A stretch of 34,916 nt of DNA from Jimgerdemannia flammicorona (Eukaryota > Mucoromycota > Endogonomycetes > Endogonales > Endogonaceae). The notes under the pieces are model-generated. The model ran no database searches. It saw only the letters and a list, made by a program, of their open reading frames with translations, and was not told where the DNA came from. The stretch lies in assembly GCA_003990745.1 (NCBI GenBank), contig RBNI01000270.1:1-34916 (forward strand), in the 5' to 3' direction. Shown piece after piece: positions 21,561-30,549 of the stretch (position 1 is its first letter; the number at the start of each line of letters is the position of its first letter). The translations under genes were made by a program, and so were the position numbers.

Positions 21561-22426
21561 ATTAATATATTTTTCTGAATAAAAAAAATATTTTATTAAA
21601 AAAGAAGTAGATACAATATATAATATTATAGATATTTATTATTTAAATAAAAAGTCTTAAGATTTTAAAATTAATATTAATATTAATTTATATATAGTTA
21701 TATTTTTATTTTGAAAAATAAGATTATAGAGTTCAAAAAATAATACTTCATACTGATAACTATATTAATCAAAATAAGAACAATATATTAATTCAATATT
21801 TATATTAGAGAATTATTATTGGTCTTTATACTAATATTACTCTCAAGTTTATATATAATAGCAAAATATATAAAATTTAGTTTAAATAGCTTTTTTAATT
21901 TATTTAAAATTTATTTATATTTATTTATTATTTTATATTATTAGAACTATCAATATTGATATAACTGATGATCTAGCAATTATGATCAGAGCATCTTTTA
22001 CAAATGATTATAATATTCCTCAACTTATTATTAAAGAAGATAGAAAAAGAAATGTATTTTTTTATACATAGTCTTTATTTCAAAAAAATCTTCCTTCTCT
22101 TTTTTATTTTTTATTTTGATTTTAGTTTAGCTAAAATAAGGGAAGTTCTTATAAAAGAGTATTCTCAAAGTAATAGTAAAAAATATATCAAAATTATAAG
22201 AAATAATATTACTACTACTGAAATTTTTTCTATACAACTTATAGGTTTAGAAGAAATTTTAACTAAAGGATATTCTGTAGAACATTTATATAAGTAAAGA
22301 TTTTTATAATAAACTAACTTTTTATCTTGAAATAAATATATTTGTTATTTCAAAATAGGTAAATATTTAATTTACTATCAATATAGTACTTTATTATTAC
22401 TGACTCTGTTAATTTATTATCTTATT
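21561..22426. other. Extremely AT-rich stretch
   Basis: Visibly the most AT-rich part of the window, with long A/T tracts. A plus-strand frame at 22,004-22,297 (97 codons) and a coding-looking stretch just before it in another frame (about 21,950-22,060) are the only hints of protein; neither matches a family I recognise. Chance open frames are short here because TAA and TAG are frequent, so the 97-codon frame is mildly unusual. Confidence 0.4.
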
Positions 22427-22700
22427 AAAAGGATATATAATTTTGAAGCTATAATATTTACTGGAAAGGTATAATTCAGAGCTTTCTAACAAACCTAAGA
22501 TCATTAAAATTAGATATCTTTTCATTAAGATATAATGAAAAATATTTATTTGAATTAAGTATAAAATTTGTATTGATATTTTTCATCATATATTATTGAA
22601 AAGATATCTGATTTTGAAGCTGTAAAGTTTTCTAGAAAACCATGATTCAGAACTTTCCAACAAGCCTAAGATCATTAAAATCAGATGTCTTTTCATCAAA
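22427..22700. repeat. Second pair of palindromic repeat units
   Basis: Two direct copies, about 172 bp apart, of a palindromic unit. The right unit has 17-bp inverted arms at 22,599-22,615 and 22,677-22,693 (one mismatch). The left unit has weaker arms at about 22,427-22,444 and 22,507-22,523. Inside, 'TTCCAACAAGCCTAAGATCATT' (split across positions) is the counterpart of the inner sequence in the 1-290 units, so both pairs belong to one dispersed family, here with C-to-T decay. Confidence 0.7.
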
Positions 22701-22717
22701 ATATAATAAAAAATATC

Positions 22718-22887
22718 TTTTTTTTTTTTTTTTTTTTTACTCGGACTTCTTCCTTTATTAATACACCCGTCTACCCTCTATATAATACACTGTGCCCACC
22801 ACAATAAAAAATATCTATGAATTATGTAAATTGGCGTAAATTGGCATATGAGTATATAATTCAATTTGTATTCCCAATTTGGACGTC

Positions 22888-22919
<32 letters not shown>
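22718..22919. repeat. 150-bp segment between poly-T (21) and poly-A (31)
   Basis: 21 T at 22,718-22,738, then 150 bp of mixed sequence, then 31 A at 22,889-22,919. The inner segment contains a doubled GTAAATTGGC near 22,829 and no reading frame of note. The arrangement could be two retroposon tails facing inward, a twin-primed insertion, or a SINE-like unit. It marks the edge between the AT-rich block and the gene island. Confidence 0.55.
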
Positions 22920-22920
<1 letters not shown>

Positions 22921-23167
22921 CCTGGTTTTTTATTGCTTTATTATAAATTAGGTTAAATGAAGATTTAATTATTTGACATCCTTTGCTGATTTCTAATGTC
23001 ATTTTTCTTAAAAAATGGCTTTTCTGATTCCTCAAGTTAATCATTTATCAGATTTAATAATATCTCTTTTTTTAAAAAAAAAATCACCTTAAGGCACCTT
23101 TTGAAAAATAGCGCCCCAAATGAATAACTTGATCGGCTTATCGCCGAGAATCGGAATCTTACCATTT
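22920..23167. other. Transition into the gene island
   Basis: AT-rich up to about 23,080, then CpG-containing sequence. It includes the 3' flank of the exon ending at 23,168. No other gene seen. Confidence 0.5.
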
Positions 23168-23291
23168 TTACTCCTTCAACCCGTCCATGACATCCAAGAG
23201 ACGCTTGGTGGCGAAATGGGCCTTGAGGTTGCCAGGGTGAAGGTGTGGGAGCAGGATTTGCACAGAGAAGACGGAGGTGAGGGCATGCAGT
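23168..23291 (-). CDS. Probable last exon of an unrecognised gene
   Basis: A minus-strand exon of 124 bp running from a good acceptor (CGCACCCAG, AG at 23,292-23,293) to TAA at 23,168-23,170. It encodes about 41 residues, hydrophobic at first and then basic (including HPGNLKAHFATKRLLD), and ends LKE. Codon use is GC-rich with C/G in third positions, as in the two complete genes nearby, which supports it as real. Upstream exons were not resolved: a short ATG-led stretch at 23,470 (beginning MPGITLESR) is a candidate, but canonical donors there do not join in phase. The gene may be truncated or may have further exons at unusual positions. No family recognised. Confidence 0.4.
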
Positions 23292-23831
23292 CTGGGTGCG
23301 AGATAAGTTGATGAGGTATTGAGATTCGCTGTAAATAACTAGCTAAAATTGCGAGTCGAAGGCCACATGTTCACAATCCGGAAGAGATCGACTTAAGGAA
23401 ACCATTATCGGTGAAAAATACGCAACAACTCCTGAAGAACCGTCCTGCTCTCCAGTGTGATACCGGGCATCCGAACGCCGTTAGGATCTCTGGCCGTTGG
23501 TAGCGCGTTTGAGGTGTTGGAGGTCAACCTTCAATTATAAAGACATTCGCAATTCCCACAGTGCAGTCGTATCAACTGAAACTGATCCTGCGAATACTAA
23601 AAAGCTCCCAGGCAGCCCCTTTTTATTTGTTCGATGGGATCCCATCATTCATCGCAACCCTATGGACTTCTCCACCCCCTTCCCGGTCGTATCCATGCTA
23701 GGGCGAGTCATCATGCCACAGCAGAGCGTATTTACAACGATAACAAATAAACAAGATATCGTGTACTTGTGAAAAGGCAAAAATGCCGTCCGCGGAATGC
23801 AGAAATCCAATGTCTCCTACGGCAAAGGTAG
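23292..23831. other. Gene-island sequence without a resolved gene
   Basis: CpG-containing, single-copy-looking DNA. It should hold the upstream part of the gene ending at 23,168 and the 3' flank of the DUF2423 gene. Frames of 60-90 codons occur on the plus strand but show no family features. A small exon candidate on the minus strand starts at 23,470. Confidence 0.4.
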
Positions 23832-24235
23832 TTATTTTCGCCCAAAGTTGAACGTGGTCTTGGTCTTCTTCTTCTTTATCTTCTTTGCTTTCTTAACATT
23901 GTGTTTGCCGCTGGTGGAAATCTTCTCAGCCGACGTATCCAATTGCATATCTGTGGAGTAGCGCAGCCATGTGTTAGCTTTCAACGTATTGAAAGCAGAT
24001 TGTAGGAAACAGCGTTAACTAATTCGAGAGTCTCTGGAAACTCACCAGCCTGATCAGCAGCTGTTTTTACTTCCTCTGCCAGGTCCAGGGAAACACCAAT
24101 ACTCGGGCCATTGGCGGCGTCAGCTTGCTTTTTTGCGAGGCGAGCAAGACGGGCATCCTCTACGGGTTTGAAAACATTCTCGCGCTTGATGCCACGAAGA
24201 CGAACTTTGGAGCTGGAGCGAAGGCTCTTTGCCAT
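23832..24235 (-). CDS. DUF2423-family small basic protein (YBL028C-like), two exons
   Basis: Predicted 102-residue protein. Exon 1 is 24,235-24,046 and exon 2 is 23,950-23,832 (stop TAA); the 95-bp intron has GTGAGT and CACAG ends and a fungal-type branch sequence GCTAACA about 25 bp before the acceptor. The N-terminus MAKSLRSSSKVRLRGIKR followed by ENVFKPVEDARLARLAKKQ is the DUF2423 signature. The C-terminus is a lysine-rich block ending FNFGRK, also typical of the family. Yeast YBL028C is reported as nucleolar and linked to ribosome biogenesis; the same role is inferred here. ATG 24,235 is chosen because the family signature begins exactly there, although the frame stays open further upstream into the neighbouring gene. 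It is divergent from the dehydratase gene. Confidence 0.9.
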
Positions 24236-24325
24236 TTCGTCGTGACTGAGCGGTGTGGTTGGGTGTTGACAAAATAAGGACAAAGAGAAAAGGCAGTCCT
24301 GTCCCCAACACCGTTCCTGCAAACC
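24236..24325. promoter_or_regulatory. 90-bp shared promoter between divergent genes
   Basis: Only 90 bp separate the start codons of the DUF2423 gene (minus, 24,235) and the dehydratase gene (plus, 24,326). Both core promoters and 5' leaders must lie here or overlap the opposite gene. No TATA box is evident. The stretch GACAAAATAAGGACAAAGAG near 24,267 is the only A-rich part. Confidence 0.6.
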
Positions 24326-26267
24326 ATGTCCACCCCTCTTCACGTCGACACCCCCTTGCTCCACTCCGCGCCCCTGACAAGGAAGATCGGCTCCAACGTC
24401 TGGCTGAAGCTGGAGAACTTGCAACCGACCGGTTCCTTCAAGATCCGAGGCATCGGCCACCTCTGCAGCAAGGCCGTCGAAGCCCAAGGATCTGATGTCC
24501 ACTTCATATGCTCGTCGGGTGGGAACGCCGGCCTGGCCGTCGCCTACGCCGGGCGCCAGCTGGACATACCCGTGACCATAGTTGTGCCCAAAACGACGAC
24601 TGAGCCAATGCGTGAGCGGATCGAACTGGAGGGCGCCGATGTCGTGATTCATGGTGACGTGGGTAGATAGTGTTTTTGTGTATGTGAGTAATATCGAGGA
24701 ACCTGGTGCCTGATTGCCATCAATGACAGGTGTGGGACGAAGCCGATTCTTTTGCCAGAAAGCTGGTCGGGACAACCAAGAAGGCGTACGTCTTTGTCGA
24801 TTTATGCCCTCTTTTTGCTATCGACACGAACCGTACCATTCAAATTCATAAACCTTTCATGGTACACTAGCGTCTACGTTCCTCCCTTCGATCATCACGA
24901 CATATGGGACGGCCACGCGAGCATGATTCACGAGATCAAGCAGCAGCTTGACGACAACCCGCCGGACGCCGTCATCTGCGTGGTAGGTGGCGGCGGCTTG
25001 CTCAACGGCGTCATTATGGGGTTGCAAGACGTAGGCTGGGCGCAGGGTAAGTTTCCTCCGGACCTATTTGAAGCGTAGCATTGTTTCATGCATATAATCA
25101 TAAAATTTTGCCCACGTTACAACTCCCGAGCATTCATTTCCTTCCTCAATAGTTATCCGATCCTGATCCCCTTTGATTCTCTGCCCCCCGTAGTCCCAGT
25201 TATCGCCGTTGAAACCCACGGCAGCAATTCGTTCCAGTCCTCCGTCGTCGCCGGAAAGCTCGTCACCCTCGACTGCATCTCAACCATTGCAACGAGCCTG
25301 GGAGCCAGGACCGTCAGCGCCAAGTCGCTCGAGCTCAGCCTTGTGCACCCCGTGGTACCGTTCGCCGTGAGCGATGCCATGGCAGCGGATGCGGTTTGCT
25401 CGTTTGCGGGTGGGTTTTTCAAGAAACTTGAACGGGTTGTATGGGTAATGTAATTCTTGTAATCAAGCTCGGATATAACAAGAATGATAGTAACGCATTG
25501 ACGGTCCACGATTAAATACTTTGCCACAACCCCAACACCTAGATGACCATCGCTTTCTCGTCGAATCCGCCTGTGGCGCTGGGCTCTCCGTCTGCTACAC
25601 GGGCGTCCTCCGCGACATCCTCCCGCAGCTCCACGAGCACTCCAACGTGGTCGTCATCGTCTGCGGCGGGTCTAACGTCTCTGTCGACGTCGTCGCCTCC
25701 TACCGTAAGCGATATGCAAACCCGCCGATCATCGTCCGCTCTGGGAGTGAGGTTTTCCTCAAGCTGGGCGACGGCGGGCTGAGCTCCATGGATATGAACC
25801 TGGGGGAGATGGGTGCCACTATCGCCACAACATCGCCAGGAACGCCGACGGCCACGAGGACAACCGCCATCATGACAACGTCGCCAGGGACCCCGACGGC
25901 TACGCTGGCCACGGCCACGTTGGCTATCACCACTGCTACAACATCATTCGTGAATGACAAAGGGGTAGAGGTGGAGGCGGCGGCGGAAGTGGCAGCGGTG
26001 GCGGCAACAGTGGCAATAGATATTCAAGTTGAAGGCACGGAGGGGACGAATGTGGTGGGGACGAATGTGGAGGGGAATGTGGAGGGGACGAATGTGGAGG
26101 GGACGAATGTGGTGGGGACGAACGTGGAGGGTACGAATGTGGTGGAGATGAATGTGATTGGGGCGAATGTGGTTGGGACGAGTGCGGAGGCAGAAATCGG
26201 GGAAAAGGATGGCAGGGAGGAAAGGACGGAGGATAAAGTTGATGTAAAGATGGAGGAGCAAACATAA
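24326..26267 (+). CDS. L-serine/L-threonine dehydratase (PLP), five exons, long C-terminal tail
   Basis: Cytosolic-type catabolic serine/threonine deaminase (CHA1-like), forming pyruvate or 2-oxobutanoate plus ammonia. Exons 24,326-24,658, 24,730-24,785, 24,871-25,046, 25,194-25,409 and 25,543-26,267; the introns (71, 85, 147 and 133 bp) have GT...AG ends and all joins keep frame, giving 501 residues. Fold-type II PLP motifs: PTGSFKIRG with the Schiff-base Lys39, SSGGNAG at 63-69, the phosphate loop GGGGLLNG at 169-176, ESACGAG at 268-274 and the ring-nitrogen motif CGGSN at 301-305. The exon 4-5 join recreates the conserved DDHRFLVE. The family normally ends soon after CGGSN (about residue 318). 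Here the frame continues about 183 residues: Thr-rich with two TTSPGTPTAT copies 48 bp apart, then about ten GTNVV/E repeats, then an acidic end. The tail may be real or an artefact of a missed intron or lost stop. Confidence 0.92.
26042..26184 (+). repeat. 15-bp minisatellite in the dehydratase 3' end
   Basis: About ten imperfect copies of GGGGACGAATGTGGW. The period is 15 bp, so each copy adds five codons (GTNVV or GTNVE); one copy lacks a codon. The array stays in frame throughout. Confidence 0.85.
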
Positions 26268-27432
26268 TAGTATGGTTGTGAGGATACGGCAGGAGAAAGG
26301 CCTTGGCATTATAGAGGATTTTGCCATCAAATCATGGTCGATTGCATCGGTACCTGTGTCTGGTTTGTATTTAGGGCCTTCGTTCGGACAAGGTGAATTT
26401 ACCACTTCTCGATACTCCACACGGGATTTAGCAACGATGTAGAATAGCAAATGAAAGACCAGTAGGTTGTAAACAATCTACATTCCAAAAGAAGCATCAG
26501 TAAGGCACAGTGAGAATATATTGCCAACAAATAAAAATGATCGGAATATATCATTTTATTATCTCAAAAACAAATCCTATTCTCTAATTAGCGAGCTATC
26601 CGGCAGTATATACTGTAACCTGCAAGGTGGGGCAGCTATATGAATTGGCTTGAGCTACCAGTTATTTTGTTAAAAAGTAACAAAATGTTAAATAGTTTGT
26701 CTTGGACAGAATATCTCTAAAATGGCAAAGCTCTCTCCTTAGAACTTGATGGTGAATCTTCTGGCTTAATATGGTAAGTAGACTAAATCAATATCCTTTT
26801 CTGGAACTAAATCAATATTCTTTTCTGACAAAGTTCTTTACTTAAACTTGGTGGTAAATTTTCTTTATATCAGAAAGTAGACTGAAGTTAAATTGGATGT
26901 TAAAACTCACAATCTCCTTAATAGTAGCTTTAAAGTAAGTATTATTTCTATATATTGTAATTTTTCTCTTTAGATTAAGTAGCTCTTAGCAGATATATTC
27001 TTTAAAGTATATTATAGACAGACTTGTCTTTTACTTTTAACTTAGATTTCAGACTGAGGTTTATTTATTCAAATATCCGAGATATTTTATATATATATAG
27101 TTGCTATCTGGTTACTATCTGAATAATTATAGAATATATAGTAAGACTAATTTAGAGAAGATATAACTATTTATTCCTTTGGAAAATAAGTATTTCTTCA
27201 GAGAATAATATATTTTAATTTAGTATATCTGATTATTTATATAAATTAGTAGTATATATATATATAGTAATTATATAAAGTAACTATACTAAGTATTCTT
27301 TATATATATTATCTAGTTATACTATAGTATTTACTCATCACATCAGCTCTCACTAAAGAATAGTCTATCTTAGACTATATTTTAGTTATTATTTTAATAT
27401 TTATATATAAGCTTCTTCTATATATATTATTA
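26268..27432. other. 3' flank of the dehydratase gene and AT-rich boundary
   Basis: CpG-containing sequence to about 26,450, then AT-rich DNA up to the gypsy C LTR. An AATAAA occurs near 26,531. A 24-bp tandem duplication lies at 26,782-26,829, and an 8-bp inverted repeat (TTTTGTTA / TAACAAAA) near 26,664-26,684. No gene or recognisable transposon protein. Confidence 0.45.
26782..26829. repeat. 24-bp tandem duplication
   Basis: Two adjacent copies of ACTAAATCAATATYCTTTTC plus four bases, starting at 26,782 and 26,806. They differ at two transition positions. Confidence 0.8.
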
Positions 27433-28100
27433 TATAATGGTCACTGAGTCCTTTAAATATATCAGATTCTCTCCAAAGTATATCTCTTAGACTAACTATA
27501 AGTTTGTTATAAGCAAGTTCTTATTGGAGTATCTTCTCAAGATCTTATAGTTCTCAAACTTCTTATCTTTAAACTGTCTTGTTATCTCTTAGATTGCTTA
27601 CATGGAATTGAGGATAAGTGAACTTGACTGACTTTATTTCAAAGAAAATAAGAGGGATATTTATACAAAATATGATTTAATGGTTGCTAAGTTATAAAGC
27701 TAAATATAAATTCTAATAACCAAATAAAATACTGAAACACAGAAAACTATGGTTGTAAGTACAAGTTCAAGTATCTGTACAAATAGTTACTTTTGGTGGT
27801 ACAGGAAAAGGATATCAGAAGAATTTCTGAGTTATACAAGATCAGAATACCAGAAGAATAATAGTTATACAGGAAAAGGATACTGGTAAAATCTGGTGTT
27901 ATCAAGAACTTAAAGCAGAATATTCAGAACTATAGAGGCTTCATCCTCATCATTACTAAAGAAGATAAAATCCATGAATATTTCATCTATCTCATTATAT
28001 ATATTATGTGTTTCGCATACTTCATGCATGTTATACAGGATGACATCATTGCTGATAATGTCATCATATTTGGAGGTCTGGGGCTCTCTAATCTATGACA
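27433..28100 (-). repeat. Gypsy C 3' LTR
   Basis: Aligns base for base over about 660 bp with 34,188-34,844. The outer end reads TATAATGG where the other LTR reads TGTAGTGA, so the terminal TG has become TA. The differences between the LTRs that I checked are nearly all transitions. The inner end cannot be fixed because the partner is cut off after 34,844. The right part holds two TGAYRTCA-like sites. Confidence 0.85.
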
Positions 28101-29329
28101 TTCTCTTCTATAAAATAAAGAACAAATATGGGGTCTTGGGAAGGTCTAACATGGATATTAGGGCCTTGAAATGCTAAGATCAATCCTTATAAGAACTGAT
28201 CAGAATTGTTCTCAAGGATAAGATTCCAGAACTCTCCTATCTCATCACTATTGAGGGTGATAGTAGACTGAGTCTCTGTAGCCACTATGGCTTCTAGTAC
28301 ATTAGTATAGCAGGCTGATAGTTTCTTGAAGTCTAAGATCCTAGTATACTCTAAGTTGGAGATTGACCATAGTATATGCCTGAAGATCTGATAAATCTTC
28401 TTAGCTATCCTTATTTTATATACATCTATAGAGGTGGCATTTTGTATTTCTTGATAACTGGCCTGAGAGAATTCCTAGTAGAGAAGGTTTTCTATTTCAT
28501 ACTCCTGCCATATTCAGAGATATTTGGTAGTGATGGTGATCCTTGTTTCCATTTCATGGTAGTAGAGGATATAATGATAGAGGTCACCAGTACTCAGATT
28601 GATGCTAGGAGTCCTTCTTATATGAGTTCTCATAGCTCTTCTGATGTCTTAGAACATCTTATCCTAGACTAAGGGGTCTTGGTGATTCCTGAACCTTGAG
28701 GTTTGGCAAGTAGTAGATATTTTATTTATAATAAGTCTTCAGAACTATTTCTGTGAGCTTTGTTTGAATTACTGCTACTATAGTTCTTTGATTCTTCTTT
28801 TATATTTCTCAAGATATCTATCTTGTGGTTACAATGACTCATGATTAGTCATCATTGCTCATCTTATAGCCCAGATAAGTCATGCCATATGATCTTCCTG
28901 TGCTCTAATCTGGTGGCTTATAAGAAAAGACTGTTCTATATTGATGTAATTATTCTGAGATCACCATTACACCTTTCTCCTGAATAAGGATCTTCTTGAA
29001 TATCCATATTCATTGGTCCAGTCTGGAAAAATTTGCTAATCCCATAACCTCTAGCAGGGAGTTGAAAAGTGGTGTTTATGGGCTGGTATCTTCTCTATAT
29101 ATTTTGGCATAATGGTGAAGAGTCACTCCCTTCATATAGAGCAAGGGTCTGATTCTAATCTTGACTAATTAGTTGATAGTTTGAACTCCTCTGACTTCAA
29201 AAGTCTCACAGATAAGTAGTTGCTAATGCTGTATCCTTTAGAGAATGGTCCAGACAGATTGCCTGCTGGTTATAAGATATACTATTATGATTCATAGACT
29301 AGAACCTTACAGGCAGTCATCATATTTTA
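28101..29329 (-). other. Gypsy C region between integrase end and 3' LTR
   Basis: AT-rich and decayed. It should contain the end of the 3' LTR, the polypurine tract and the tail of the polyprotein. Isolated minus-strand words such as FPDWTNEYGYSRR near 29,020 look coding, but no domain was recognised. A 98-codon plus-strand frame at 28,376-28,672 lies antisense to the element and has no support. Confidence 0.4.
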
Positions 29330-30420
29330 TTTCTCTTATATAGGTTCATGGTACTTCTTGAGTCTGTTCCTGTATACTATAGTAGGCAGTATAGTCTCTG
29401 AGAGTTTTCTAAGCCAGAAGATAGTTCTCTTGATATCTTGCATATAGAAGGGTTTTTTCCATTTGGGCTCCAGTTTTCATAACCATGAGGCTTCTATCAT
29501 ATTTCAATACAGTAGGACCTTTTCTCTAATTTGGATGAGTTCTACAGTCTTGTGATTCTTTTCTGCATTCTTCCTTATCAGTGCTTGTAACTTGATAATG
29601 TAATCTTCAGCCTTCTTCCTGATTTAGTATAGTCTCCAGATTTCTGAGTCAATCTATCTCTAAGTTAGATCTAGATTTGTAGCTGAGGTTCTATCAGAAT
29701 ATTCTTCTCTAAAGAGTAGTTCTCTTAGAGTAAAGTGTATACTCTATAACTGTATGTCTCATAGGACAGAGAGAGTAGTTGAGAGATAGTTATCTCAATT
29801 GTCATATATGTCTGAGATCTTTGCCAAGATATTCTTGAGGGTCTTGTTAGTTCTTTCTGTCTGTCTATTTCCTTGAGAGTGATATGCAGTGGTCTTGATA
29901 TGCTGGATCTTGTATTTCTGATATATTATCTTATGGAATCTATTAACAAATTCTGTGCCACAGTTGGTGGTGATTTATTTTGATGTCTTGTAGCAGCAGA
30001 TGATTTCTCAGTACAGAAAGTCAGCTATAGAGAGAGCATTGGCTTCTTGTAATACTCCTGCTTCTATCTATTTGGTAAAGAGGTCTACAATGACTATAAT
30101 GTAGTAGTTTCCTGATAATGTCACTGGTAGTAGTTCAATAATATCTATTGCAATATGGTGGAAGAGGATAGGCTCAATTATTGATGACCCAGATACCTGG
30201 TCTTGCTGATATTATTTCTGTTTTTGGTACTTATCATACCCTTTGACAAATTGGCACAGGTCTTCTTCTATCTTAGGCCACTATATAGTTCTTCTTGCTT
30301 TGTTATATGTGTTAGTTCCTCTTAGGTATCCTTATTCATATACTTCCTTTATTACTTGATACTTCTTATATTTAGATATTACATATAAGCTTTCCTCCTT
30401 TTCTGAGTATGGTGTTGTCT
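29330..30420 (-). pseudogene. Gypsy C integrase
   Basis: Catalytic core on the minus strand: the first Asp in YYIIVIVDLFTK (30,100-30,071). The second Asp, expected in TTDRGTEF, reads Asn (AAC, codon 29,963-29,965). The Glu is kept in RQTERTNKTLKN (29,872-29,836). The C-terminal module ASWL-x-KLEPKWKKPFYMQDI (about 29,490-29,420) matches the GPY/F-type region, with one stop where Arg or Ser is expected. Several TAG/TGA stops are scattered, as in the rest of the element. The N-terminal zinc finger (about 30,420-30,280) is poorly preserved. Confidence 0.85.
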
Positions 30421-30549
30421 AGTTCAAATTAGTTCCAAGTCCAGTTGATGATAGTGATAGTTCAGGGTTTGAGATAGTTAGATATCTTCTGCTATCTAAG
30501 ATAGCTGATTAATCCATAGTATAGCTCCTTATTCATATTGAATAGTCTT

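Noticed and set aside
22778..23044. 88-codon minus-strand frame with a long Phe run
   Set aside because: The Phe run is the poly-A tract translated in reverse; not a protein.
24253..24495. 80-codon plus-strand frame over the shared promoter and dehydratase start
   Set aside because: Out of frame with the dehydratase motifs; a shadow of exon 1.
25088..25453. 121-codon plus-strand ORF as a separate gene
   Set aside because: It is exon 4 of the dehydratase plus intron 3 sequence; the splice joins restore the family motifs.
25936..26450. Minus-strand proline/serine/histidine-rich frames of 109 and 168 codons
   Set aside because: They are the reverse complement of the 15-bp minisatellite in the dehydratase gene; the low-complexity repeats explain them and no family features are present.
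26664..26684. 8-bp inverted repeat as terminator or transposon end
   Set aside because: Too short and in AT-rich DNA where such hairpins arise by chance.
28376..28672. 98-codon plus-strand frame near the gypsy C LTR
   Set aside because: Antisense to the element, AT-rich, no recognisable domain.
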